Made by a program: the position numbers and the translations under genes. Of a stretch of DNA of 64,000 nucleotides, positions 34,963 through 45,602 are shown piece after piece. The notes beneath the pieces were generated by a model that was not told the origin of the DNA, made no database searches, and saw only the letters and a program-made list of their open reading frames with translations. Origin of the DNA: Nymphaea colorata (lineage: Eukaryota > Streptophyta > Magnoliopsida > Nymphaeales > Nymphaeaceae); NCBI RefSeq assembly GCF_008831285.2, contig NC_045139.1, positions 25,092,412-25,156,411 of the forward strand, given 5' to 3'. Position 1 is the stretch's first letter; each line of letters begins with the position of its first letter.

Positions 34963-35950
34963 ATGGCATCCTCATCCTTAACGCCACATGCTTATTTACC
35001 ATTGTATCCTTATTACACTCAACATCTCCAACTTCATATCATTGAAGCTGACTCAAGACAACTTTCTCTTATGGAAAACTCAAGTCTTGGCAATGATGGA
35101 AAGCCAAGAAATTTATGGTTTTCTCACTGGTGACATTCCTGCACCACCAGGAACTCTTACTGAGGGATTAAAGGAGGTGCAGAATCCCACTTATATCACA
35201 TGGAAGAAAACTGATCGTTTGTTGAGGGGATGGATTACCAGCACATTATCAGAAAGTGTGCTTGGCCTAATTGTTAGTCTGGAGACATCAGCGGACACCT
35301 AGAAGTCATTACTTGATGCCTATTTACAGGGCTCTCAGGAAAGAGAGTTCCATCTTATGCAAAAACTCACAAGTCTGAGGAAGGGTTCAGACTCTATCAA
35401 TGAGTACATTGGAAAGTTCAAGACTGTATGTGATGAACTGAGTGCCATTGGGCGAGTGGTCTCGGACAAGGACAAAGTCTTCTGGCTTCTACAAGGTTTG
35501 GGATCTGGATATCAACTGTTCCTTACCACTATGCTTAGACCACCTGTGTCACAATACAAAGAGGTAGTTCCACTACTCCAGAGCTATGAAGCATCGCAAT
35601 GACAATTTTGAATCTTCTCCTCAAATGAGTTATGTTGCACACAATCAAAAACAATATCAAAATAAGCGACAACGAGGTATCAACGTTTCAATTCTATAGG
35701 ACGTGGATTTGGGCAGAGCAATAACATTCGAAATCATTCCTTTGACAATAAAGGAAAGGCAAAGATTGTGTGCCAAATTTGCAACAAGCAAAATCACTCC
35801 ACTTTAAAATGTTACAATCGCTTCAACCATTCCTTTCAGCCAAATGACATTCCGCAAGCTCTTGCTTCAGTTAATGCAGCCAACAATCAAGACAATGAAT
35901 GGTTCATTGATACGGGAGCCACTGCCCACATGACTTCTGATATTGGTTAG
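34963..35950 (+). pseudogene. Copia Gag and protease start
   Basis: The start is MASSSLTPHAYLPLYPYYT (34963), with a frameshift to the frame 34988-35302 (LKLTQDNFLLWKTQVLAMME, TWKKTDRLLRGWITSTLSES), a TAG at 35300, then 35357-35602 (YIGKFKTVCDELSAIGRVVS, DKVFWLLQGLGSGYQLF). 35768-35950 has the zinc knuckle CQICNKQNHSTLKC and the protease start EWFIDTGATAHMTSD, where it stops. Confidence 0.85.
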
Positions 35951-36042
35951 TTAAATAACTCACGTCCCTTTGGAACTCCATTGTGGATCTGGGTGGGCAT
36001 GTTCAACTTCTTAATTTGCAAAAGAAATTGATACATATGCCC

Positions 36043-36365
36043 CAGGGGCGTTTGGTGGCCCAAAATCCAAGGATTGTTAGAATAAAAATTTACAATTTTT
36101 TTTATCAAGTATGAATGATTGAAACGAACAGTGAATTTCAATTTCAAAATTAATCTTCGATGGCAAAATCAAAATTTCCGAATTGAAATTCGATCACAAG
36201 GGTTGGATACTGAATCTGCACTCAAAATTTCCCTGTCAAAGTGCCAGGAAACAAAGTTTCAGGCTATCTGAAGAAGAAACAAAACCAAATTGGAATGAAA
36301 AACTTTTCATTCCAGTTCCAATTTGAGATGGAGAATCAAAATTCTGGACCATCAAACACCCCCTG
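36043..36365. mobile_element. MITE, 323 bp, with CAGGGG terminal inverted repeats
   Basis: The ends are CAGGGGCGTTTGGTGGCC and, inverted, CAGGGGGTGTTTGATGGTCC. The interior is AT-rich with no coding frame. The same family is seen at 51812-52105 and 62732-63048. The superfamily is not certain: CAGGG ends suggest hAT, but no clear 8-bp duplication is visible. Confidence 0.7.
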
Positions 36366-36746
36366 AAACAATAGAAATGTTATGTTTTTTCAGATTTTAT
36401 TTTGGAAAGATATTGGTAAAACATATATCGGTCCTTATTTCTACAAAAATTTGAAAAATATATTAAAAAAGTCAGACAAATTAAGGCATAAAATTATGCA
36501 TAACAAAAAGAAAAGTAGGCCTCAAAGTGTAAATTAGTCTCCTTAAGTTTAATATGCAACCCTGTAAACGTTTTTTAGGCAGTAGCAAACTTAAGTGATC
36601 AACCTATTAACAGAAGGGGGAGATGTGCACCACGTCATGACCAGCCTCTTCTATTGAGAATGAAACAATTAAACTGAAAGAACACTTGGAACAAGTAAAA
36701 AATAAATTACTGGGTTTTAGTAGACATCTCTCTCTCTTTGTCTCTC

Positions 36747-36795
<49 letters not shown>
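36366..36795 (-). repeat. Composite repeat stem and (AT)n, inverted copy
   Basis: Read on the minus strand this matches 51395-51811 and 62340-62731: microsatellite, then a stem with AATTTATTTTTTACTTGTTCC-like sequence and ATATCTTTCCAAAATAAAATC next to the MITE. The (AT)n tract is at 36749-36794. Confidence 0.7.
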
Positions 36796-36797
<2 letters not shown>

Positions 36798-37050
36798 TTT
36801 TTCTTTCTATCATAATATCTTTTAATAATAAAAAAATGAACGGCTCTTATAGATTCAAAATCTTAATAGTAGAAAAGAACAAATTTTACCAAAATAACTT
36901 TGAACTGAAACACGATTTATATGAAATTAGTATTTATAAACACATTAAGAGGTTCATATGTTGTTTAAAACAGTTTTTGACAGAAATTTAAGAGAGTTGA
37001 CTTTTATCCCTTAGCCAAGTGGTATGATATTTACCAATTACTGTATCTTT

Positions 37051-37073
37051 CTCCTTCTCTCTCTCTCTCTCTC

Positions 37074-37105
<32 letters not shown>

Positions 37106-37106
37106 A
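37051..37106. repeat. (CT)n(AT)n(GT)n microsatellite
   Basis: A compound tract of about 11 CT, 5 AT and 11 GT units. A further (AT)n tract lies at 37267-37301. Confidence 0.95.
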
Positions 37107-37587
37107 CTAGCTTGCCTTCAATTGGCTTTTTCTTAGTAATAATTTAACTTGGTCAATTTCCATTCAACCGTTTACTTAGTAGGGATAATTGTGAAACATG
37201 AACAGTCTTATATATAGAAGTTTGAAAAAACCAGACACCTAAGTTGGGGATAAAAACCATACCTTTTGATTTTGATATATATATATATATATATATATAT
37301 TGCAATCTATTCTTATTGATATGATCTTCAGAATGGGTTGTTGCAAAACATATACCAAGTTCTTCATTTGTTAGACTTTAATGGTGTTTTTATAATAATA
37401 AAAATGAACGGCCCCCATGGCATGACAAAAAAAAAATCAAGATTTTTCATTAAAAAAACTTCAATCAAAGCATGTTTTATATCAAAATAGTCTTTAATAT
37501 ATTAAGATTTTGATATTGTATTTAAAATAGTTTTTGAACAAAAAAAATCAATGATTCTCGTTTTTTATTCCTGACCGAGGTGTCTTG

Positions 37588-37614
37588 TGAGAGAGAGAGA
37601 GAGAGAGAGAGAGA
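37588..37614. repeat. (GA)n microsatellite next to duplicated exon 1
   Basis: The GA run lies just inside the intron after exon 1 on the minus strand, matching the CT run at 50236-50259 in the intact locus. Confidence 0.9.
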
Positions 37615-37627
37615 GCAACTAGCAAAC

Positions 37628-37798
37628 CTTTGGAGAGCTGGGGATTGGTGGTACGACAACTTTTGCAGCTTGATTTGGTTGAGAAGGGGTGCAGCGAAGG
37701 GGAGGGTTGAGAGACACCGGAAGATTGACCGTTTTTCTCGGAGGTGGTGGTGCGAGTAGAAGCGGAGGCAAAAAGAGAGTATGAATGAGAAGAGCCAT
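37628..37798 (-). pseudogene. Decarboxylase exon 1, inverted duplicate
   Basis: On the minus strand ATGGCTCTTCTC starts 57 codons ending AGCTCTCCAAAG before a GTTTGC donor. It aligns over its whole length with 50043-50215. It is 171 bp (two fewer than the other copy) and ends in phase 0, which is the phase exon 2 needs. The encoded peptide is Pro/Leu/Ser-rich as in a plastid transit peptide. It lies opposite in orientation to its exon 2 copy at 33286, so it cannot be spliced to it. Confidence 0.75.
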
Positions 37799-38127
37799 AT
37801 CCCTCCGCTTGTGATAATCAATCCACCCCCCTCACCGTCCTCTCTTCTCTGCGACTTCTGCACTTCAACACGTTGATTTAAAGGATTTCAGCATAGACCA
37901 GTGTGGAGTATGAGTGCGTTCGGCAGAGACGAAGAAGAAAAAAAACAAAAACAAAAACAAAACAAAACAAATAAGAGAACACAAAGGGTACCTTCTCTTT
38001 TTCCCGTTTTATCTTCAGGGGCTTTTTAGTTTTTACAAAACAATGTCAATGTGCACTTTTGTCGACCTAACCAGCCGAACACTTGGCTTTCTAAACCAGT
38101 TTTCAATATCTGGTTTGTCTGTTTGGA

Positions 38128-38172
38128 TGACAATATCCAAACCAGGTTTTAACACTTTAAACCTGGTTTTGT
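38128..38172. repeat. Short perfect inverted repeat AAACCAGGTTT
   Basis: AAACCAGGTTT and its reverse complement AAACCTGGTTT are separated by about nine bases; TTTGGATGACAA occurs on both sides. It could be a foldback or MITE end. The neighbourhood 37870-38340 holds no gene. Confidence 0.6.
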
Positions 38173-39567
38173 TTGGATGACAAAAACGTGCAGGTCATTG
38201 ATGAAGCCTCTAGAAATCACTTTCAGCTCAATACTGAGGGCAGTTAATTATAGCTAAAAAAATACAACCATTATGCATTATACAATTACAGCAGATTATA
38301 AAATTAGTACTCTCATGAATGCATACTTGAGATAAATAGGCCAAGGTTGCAACCACGGCATTTGATAACGTCAGACAGCAGGAAACAAACAAGGGGGTAC
38401 GTAAATCAAGTACCTTGCACTAAGTTATAAAAATTACCTCCTTGAAATTTTCTACTGACAAGACCATGCTAAGCAGAAGACCACCAAATAAAAGCATGCT
38501 ATGCAACATCATTTACGGCTACATCCAGCTTCCCTGAAAGAAAATCATATTTTTGAAACATCGAAACCATTTCCATAAATAACAAAGAGCATATATGAAT
38601 GAGCAGGTCTAGTTTTGACTATGTAAGATAAAAGTTTTGAAGCCTAGATCATCCATTTAGAACTTAAGACACCCATCGAAGCTAGTTCAACTTCATTCTT
38701 GGTGAGTAGTCAAGAACATTCTTGGATCCAGTTGGCTGACATAGAAGTGATCGCACCAGTGAGTAAAACAATTCAGTAAAAGCTCAGAAAGGATTTTCAT
38801 TGGTCAGATTTGGCCTCAAATCTTGCTCCTGCAAGAAAAAGAACATATATTAATCTATTTACTCTATTGTACCTAGCGTTTCCACATGCAACAAAGAGAT
38901 GAAGGACTTCCATTATTTTGAATTACAATAGCAGAAGCTATAGAATAAATGAACTCAAAGGGGGTAATGCGACTAGGAACCCAACTCAAGCTGGTAGATT
39001 GCCAGGGATAGGATGAAACCCTATGTGACACGGGTACGTTGGTACGGCTGCATACTAAAACATTTAACATTATATTTTCAAACTTATTTTTTTTATTTAA
39101 TTTTGATTTGTCCCTTCTTTTATATCTCCCTTCCACTAAAATTCTATATTTTTGTCCCATTTTTCTTTATTTTTATTTGTGTTTTGTTTGAGACTTTCTT
39201 TTGAGGTTATAAGCATGAACTATTAATGTTTTTTTTTCTCATTTTATCATTTTTGACAATATAAAATTTGCCATACATGCATACCAACATGAAACCTCAT
39301 TGAAGCTCTTGAGTTTAAAAGCAGATTTTGGTGGATAATAACTGTTTACCGAGGACATTGACTTTGGATGTTCTCATGATTCTAAGCGTTCCTACACTGC
39401 TTAAGAACATTCTGTACAAAGAGAGAGGAAACAATAAGATCAACAAATGAAGATTAAAAGTAAAGTTGCTAATTGAATTGGAGTATGTATCTTAGATTTC
39501 AGTTCATTCACCTCCACGGTACATCTCCAACCACCTTCCAGTCTCCTTCCTTGTCTTCACAAGTAAG

Positions 39568-39672
39568 AACAAACTCTGAGTTGCCAGCTAGGAGTACTAA
39601 ATAACAAACTCTGAGTTGCCAGCTAGGAGTACTAAATAACAAACTCTGAGTTGCCAGCTAGGAGTACTAAAT
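39568..39672 (-). repeat. 35-bp perfect triplication in Aux/IAA domain IV
   Basis: AACAAACTCTGAGTTGCCAG... occurs three times at 39568, 39603 and 39638. Copies B and C of the segment have one unit. Two extra units add 70 bp, so the frame is lost. Confidence 0.92.
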
Positions 39673-41159
39673 ATTTTCTTTCACCAATCACTCATTCCTC
39701 ATTCCCCAAAGCAAAAACAATAACAAGGAGGAAAAAAGACAACACCACCAAGTTGTTAGAAACATTTCAACATAGACACATACAACATAAGTATTGATGA
39801 GGAAGCTAGTGGAAGATCTTTCAAGTTTCAACATTGATACAAGAAGTCAAACACCAAATGTTCATGTCAAAACTAACAGACATTTCCCCATCTACAGGAA
39901 TAAAAATAAGAGAAGGAATGGAAAAGCACACAAAAGGGAAAGAAAATCGATCCACACTACAGAACTCAGTTGATTTAATTCAGTGACTAAAAGCAACAAG
40001 CAAATGGGTGGAAAAAGGTATGCATTATCAAAAACAGAAGAGCGCAGGCACGGCAACGTCCGATTCAATCTGTGTCCCTTTGGCCTACTTAACCGTGCAA
40101 AAAAGTGAAAAATAAGACATTAAACACAATGGGGCCATGAATTCTAGACTAAAATTCAAAAAGCTCCCAGCACAACTGATGGTCTCGTTTAAAGTGCATA
40201 ACCAAACAAGCATGGACTTTCCATCTTCCTGTCAATGATTTTCCATGTCCTGGTGCTACTTTCTTCTGTCCACTCTTCGATTTACTTATACCAACAAAGT
40301 GTAACCTTGAGTTACGATCATCTACAATTAGAACTCTCCTTGGGTTTACCAGCCTGTTCAATCTGTAATCTCTGATAAGAGGCCAGCCCAACGTTTGGTT
40401 GCTAATTTTATCATGAAAAAGAAATAAAATGGGTGACAATAATACATATTTCTCTGAAGCAACCCACACAACCAAATTTGCACCCAAAGCAAGGAGGAAC
40501 ATGCATCATAAAGAAGAAAAAACAAATGAACTGTAAAATTTCCATATCTAGAAAATGAGAAATGAAGGCTACTATGGAGAAAAAGGTTGGAAAAACAAAA
40601 AAAAGGATCTAAAAGCAAGCATGAAATACAAAATATAAAAAGGATAAAAATTCAAGTGTTACCCACGACCAAGAGCATCCACAAAGGGTAACTCTATTGA
40701 AATGAGAAAAACATGCGAAATAAATAAATAAACAAAGGGAGATGGAACCCAGGTTTGTTGAGAAAAACTACTATATATTCACTCGTTGAGAAGACCCATG
40801 CTTGATTTTCAACATGATTCCATATGTTGAGAAAAATTATTATATATTCACTTTTAAAATCTTTAGTGGCATTACAGATCATCGTACACTTGAATCTCAA
40901 ATGATTAACCTTGTTTCTCATTCTGTTCTAGTATGTCGGTAAGAATAAATGATCCATGAATTAACCAAGAGTTAACATAGTTGAGAAGGGCCTCCAGCCA
41001 ATAGACAGCTAGCTAGTTATGAGTTCAAATCTTAATATTGTGGCTAAAGCATGAAAACCTACATAAACATTGACTGGGTGTACCTTATCAATAAAAGGTG
41101 GAGATAGGAAAATGAAAGAACAGTTGATGCCAACAACAAAGTGGAAACCTACATATATA

Positions 41160-41330
41160 ATATGACGACTGCAATCACGGTGCAGGAAAAGATCATGATG
41201 TCAAGCTCGAGGAAGTCGAGTGTGTGTGCCATCCACTAACTAGGCAAGTATATGAGAAGAGCAGGTGGCAATTCTTGCCAAAAGCTTCAACGCAGTAGTA
41301 TGTGTAGCCATGGCAGGGTACCGCACCATA
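41160..41330 (+). pseudogene. Unidentified repeated exon-like piece (copy 1)
   Basis: The frame reads LEEVECVCHPLTRQVYEKSR and then WQFLPKAS before a stop. Homologous pieces with similar peptides lie at 47890-48010 and 48618-48770 (GVESVRNPIIRQAYEKSEMQ, YLPKAS). The retained peptide similarity suggests a coding origin. I do not recognise the family. Confidence 0.4.
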
Positions 41331-41559
41331 TCCTTGAGCAGGGCTCAGCTAGAAATTTTTGGCTAACAGACATTAAAAATAACAATTAAAAATTTTAAGG
41401 AGAATATGCCCAGCGCAAGAGCTATACTAACACCTTCAAGCATTGAAGAAAGCCTGACCATGGAGGAAAGAAGGATGGTCGACGGGACCATAAAGGTGGA
41501 TCATCGACCCAGCACCAAGTCGAAAAGAAACATTTCTTTTATAAGAACAATAATTGCCA

Positions 41560-42310
41560 AAATAAAGTAGTAACTTGTTGGTTCTGCGGAGAGAGACATA
41601 TAGCCAAGCAGTGTCCAAAGTGTCTCATAAAAGAAAATAGGCAAGTTAATGTTGCAGTTGCAGAGGCCAATGCTTAGGGAGCGCAGTCGCGCATGGAAGC
41701 CGTTCAGATGCTCAATGTTGTTCAGAGTCTAGTAGCATCGGACAAGATGGTGAATACAGAACTGATGTACATGGATATTACTCTAAAGGGTAAGTCTACT
41801 GTGACCATGGTAGACTTCGGGGCAACGCATAACTTCGTTTCGAGAGAAGAGGCAGAAAGATTAGGATTAAAGCTTGAGCAGAGATAGGGAACCTTGAAGA
41901 CGGTGAACTATGTGGCCAGACCTATCCCAGGTGACGCAAAGGGTGTAGCCATCCAAATTGGGAGTTGGGCTGGCACTGCAAACTTTACAGTTGTTTCCCT
42001 ATATGACTTCAAAGTAATCCTTGGAATACAGTTTCTTCGAGGCAGGAATGTTATGATGTTGCCAAAGTTCAACTCATTGACATTGATGGGACCAAACTAC
42101 AAACACACCATTTGTTGCTATTCTGCTAGTGAAAAGTCATATTCTATGTTGCCTGCTAGGCAACTAAAGAATGGCATAAGACATGGAAAACAGACGTTTC
42201 TAGTGTCCATCCGTGTTGAGGAAGAAGCCAAGCCAATTTTTGTCCCACCAGACCTAGCTTCTTTGCTGAAAGAGTTTCAGGAAATAACGCCACCTAAACT
42301 CTCAAGGTAA
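41560..42310 (+). pseudogene. Gypsy gag end and protease
   Basis: Frames 41693-41887 and 41894-42310 hold the retropepsin region (VTMVDFGATHNFVSREEAER, VILGIQFLRG) up to the start of RT. A TAG at 41885 separates them. Confidence 0.7.
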
Positions 42311-42339
42311 TTACCACCAAAACGGGAAGTCGATCATCA

Positions 42340-43480
42340 GATTGAAACTAGTTCCTGGAGCTAAACCTCCACCCATGGTTCCTTATCGTATGGGACCGGA
42401 TGAATTGAAGGAGCTGCGAAGATAGCTCGACGTGATGTTGGAGGCAGGCCTCATTCAACCGTCAAAGGCACCATTTGGAACGCCAGTGTTATTCCAAATG
42501 AAACAAGATGGCTCAAAGCATCTATGCATAGACTACCGTGCATTGAACAAGGCGACGGTGAAGAACAAGTACCTATTACTACTTATTGCTGAGTATTTGA
42601 TCAGTTGGGCAATGCACGAGTCTTTTCCAAATTGGACCTTCGATCGGGCTATTGGCAAGTGAGGATAGCTGAAGGTGATGAACCAAAGACTACTTGTGTC
42701 ACTCGTTATGGTGCTTACGAATTTCTAGTCATGTCATTCGTGTTGACCAATGCCCCAACGACCTTATCAATATTGATTAACAAGATCTTCTACCCATACC
42801 TTGCCAAGTTCGTGGTGGTCTATCTTGATAATATCATAGTTTTTAGTGAAAGCATGGAGGAACATGTCAGTCATCTGCAAACGGTGTTCCAAGCATTGAA
42901 TGAAAATAATCTTTATGTGAAAAAGGAGAAGTGTCTCTTTGGCAACATGAGATCAGCTTTCTCGGTTATGTTGTAAGGCACGACCAGTTGCGAATGGATC
43001 TGGGGAAGGTGAAAGCCATCCAGGAATGGAAGTCGCAAACAATAGTGTCTGAATTGTTGTCCTTCTTTGGCTTAGCAAATTATTATAGACGGTTCATCGA
43101 CGGGTATTCTTTGAGAGCTGCTCCTCTCACCTGACTTGCTCAAGAAGAACATGCCCTGGGCTTGGACGCAGTCTACTCAGGATGCTTTTGAAGGATTAAA
43201 GAGAGCTCATGTGAAAGAGCCTGTACTTCAGTTGTCCGACTACTTGAAGCCTTTTGAGGTCTATATTGATGCTTTTGACTTTGCTATCGGTAGAGTATTG
43301 ATGCAAGAGGGTCATCCAACTGCTAATGAAAGCTGGAAGTTGAAGGAAGCAAAAAGGTACTATATTGTGCATGAACGTGAAATGACTGCAATCATGTGTT
43401 GCCTTCGCATATGGAGACATTGTCTACTAGAAACTCAGTTCATTGTAAAGACTGATAATAGAGCCACCAACTACTTCTGA
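42340..43480 (+). pseudogene. Gypsy reverse transcriptase and RNase H
   Basis: 42432-42662, 42605-42976, 42931-43134 and 43136-43480 cover [40 protein letters not shown], the catalytic box YLDN (family YLDD, so Asp to Asn), [26 protein letters not shown], and RNase H (VYIDAFDFAIGRVLMQEGHP). Frame changes separate all four. Confidence 0.85.
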
Positions 43481-43525
43481 ACGCAAAAGAAACTATCTCC
43501 AAAGCAAGCTCATTGGCAAAAATTC

Positions 43526-44620
43526 TTGGCTGAGTTTGACTTTGCTTTAGAGTATAAGGCAGGAAAGACCAATGTCATTGCTGATGTGTTGAATCGAAAG
43601 GCAGAACTTGTGGCAACTCGGGCAGAGTCCTCTGAAGTACGACTAGAGGGTGTTGTTCTTGAGCACGTTTGCAAAGGGATGAGGCAGGACCCGACCGCAC
43701 ATCACTTGGTGGCTTTAGCTGAAGCAGGGAAGACTCGAAGGTTGTAGCTACGAGATAGACTCATCTTCACTAAAGGTGAAAATGTATTTGTGCCATGATG
43801 GGGCAACCTTCGACGGGAACTTTTAAAGAAGTGCCATGATACCTTTTGGGCTGGCCATCTTAGCCAAAAGCGGACCTTAGCACTACTTGAACGCAAATAT
43901 TATTGACCACAGGTGCAGGATGATGTTGAGGCCTACGTGAAGACGTGTCTCATCTGCCAACAAGATAAGGGGATAGGGGATGAATCAGAAGTCTGCCAGC
44001 CTACTAGAGTAGTCACATGTTCCAGAACACCCATGAGAAAGCTTCTCCATGGACTTCATCATGAGCCTACTAAAAGTAGATGGCTACAGCTTTATCCTTG
44101 TTGTTGTGAATAGGTTTTAAAAGTATGCTACGTTTATCCCAACTTCAAAGAAATGTCTAGCAGAGAAGACGGCAGAGTTCTTCATGAAGAACATAGTCAA
44201 GCATTGGGGTGTGCCGAAGAGCATTGTGAGTGACCGCGATGGTCGCTTGACGGGCAAGTGTTGACGTGAAGTATTTCGTTTGCTTGGCTCAGACTTGTTG
44301 TTTTCCACCAGTTTTCACCCACAGACAGACGGCCATACAAAGCGTATCAATGCCTGGTTGGAACAGTACTTGCAGCACTTCGTCAGTGCAAACCAGAAAA
44401 ATTGGGTGAAGCTACTCGACGTCACCCAATTCTACTACAACTTGCAAAAGAGCGAGTCTTCTGAGCATAGTCCGTTTGAAATAGCTACGGGACAACAACG
44501 TCTGATGCCGCACACTCTTGCTGCTCAAGAAAAAGGACATGCCTACATTTGCTTACCAGTTTATCAAAGACTGGCAAGAACAGGCGGAACTGGCCAAGTG
44601 TTATCACCCCAAATTTTTCA
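43526..44620 (+). pseudogene. Gypsy integrase
   Basis: It contains the end of RNase H (ADVLNRKAELVA), the zinc finger (H...CLICQQDKG) near 43850-43970, the core with VSDRDGRLTGK (second Asp) and HPQTDGHTKRINAWLEQYL. In the last block the family has T-E-R; here it is T-K-R, so the catalytic Glu is lost. The end is truncated. Confidence 0.8.
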
Positions 44621-45602
44621 AAAAAGACTATTATTTTATTATTTGAATTTAAATTTTAGACCAAAAAAAGAAATTGCGACTATTCGATCCAAAACGGATT
44701 TATAAATCATTATCCAAACCCAAAACAAAATTCAAATTCAAAACGCAACCTTAGACGCGAGATTCAAATCCAAAATCTAATTATCAAATCCGAATTAGAT
44801 CCAAAATCCAAGTTTAGATCCAAATCGAGAATTCCAAAACTTTTCTCTCCTGAATTCAAATTTTCAATTTTGGCTCCAAAGCTCTTATTCGAATTTTGAA
44901 TTTTAGTTCCAAAACTCTTTCCTCTTGAATCCAAATCTTGAATTTGAATTTTGAATTTTGGCTTCAAAATCACTATAAATATCCCCACAATCCTTTCTCT
45001 TGGGCAAACCCTTGGAGAAGCTCTAGTGCATTCCCACTTGAGGACTTAGAGGTTTAAGCTATCTTTCTCTATTTTCTCTCTTCTTCTTTCCTTCTCATTC
45101 TTCTTCTCCAACTTGAAATCAAGCTTCATCAAGCTACAACTCTTCAAGGGAGCACAAAAGATCTCTTGGAGGCCTCCTCTTTATCATCTTGGAGATTCAT
45201 TTAAGGTGAGACCAAAATCATTTCAAGCAAATAGTGATTATTTTTCTCCAAAATCATTCTCATAACTGGTATGTAACCAAAACCCCACTTCATTCTTTCT
45301 ATTTTCTTCCCTTCTTTATCTCCCCATGGCCATACAAGATAGCTCTAAAATCTCTATTTTAGAGTCAGGAGGCTATTCTTGAGTGCACCGGGAGCATGAG
45401 AGGGTAAAGAGATATTTCATTTTATGATTGAATCATGTTATCTCTTTTCTTGAATATAGTCTTGTTTTGCTTCTTTCATTTTCCTCTTCTCTTTATCTCC
45501 CCATGGCCATATGAGATAGCTTTCAATCTCTATTTTAGAGTAAAAAAACTATGCTCGAGTGCACCGAAAACATGAAAAGATGAGATGATATTTCATTTTA
45601 TA
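44600..45602. repeat. AT-rich stretch, possible LTR-like piece with internal duplication
   Basis: TGTTATCACCCCAAATTT at 44599 resembles an LTR start, but no matching end or second copy is found. 44690-44960 is a degenerate array of CCAAAATCC/AATTCAAA motifs, the reverse of the type at 24225. A duplication of about 160 bp lies at about 45262-45420 and 45470-45602 (TTTATCTCCCCATGGCCATA..., CTCGAGTGCACCG). No gene. Confidence 0.5.

Larger units (their letters stand above)
34557..35960 (+). mobile_element. Truncated Ty1/copia element inside the decarboxylase pseudogene
   Basis: A 5' LTR (34557-34922), a primer site, gag and the protease start are present; everything from integrase to the 3' LTR is missing. 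It breaks off at about 35960, shortly before the MITE at 36043. Because the 3' end is lost, a target duplication cannot be checked. Gag is related to that of the 25182 element but clearly a different subfamily. Confidence 0.85.
38340..41405 (-). pseudogene. Aux/IAA gene segment, copy A, broken
   Basis: Aux/IAA proteins are nuclear repressors of auxin response. On the minus strand: 40401-40149 encodes a domain II-like degron (LGWPLIRDYRLNRLVNP; the family has GWPPV/I) and the end of domain III, from which 39 bp are missing compared with copy B. About 39672-39512 encodes domain IV ([22 protein letters not shown]) and 39411-39315 its end (MFLSSVGTLRIMRTSKVNVL). Splice sites around the last intron are intact (GTGAAT...TACAG). 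Domain I is not found, and a 35-bp triplication disrupts domain IV. Confidence 0.75.
41406..44600 (+). mobile_element. Ty3/gypsy fragment without LTRs
   Basis: It contains a gag end with an imperfect zinc knuckle (CWFCGERHIAKQC, one residue short), protease (VDFGATHNFVS, where D-x-GA is expected), RT, RNase H and integrase in order on the plus strand. It separates Aux/IAA copies A and B. Both ends are truncated: it starts abruptly after copy A and ends in the integrase C-terminal region at about 44600. Pol motifs resemble the chromovirus (CRM/Reina-type) lineage. Confidence 0.85.
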
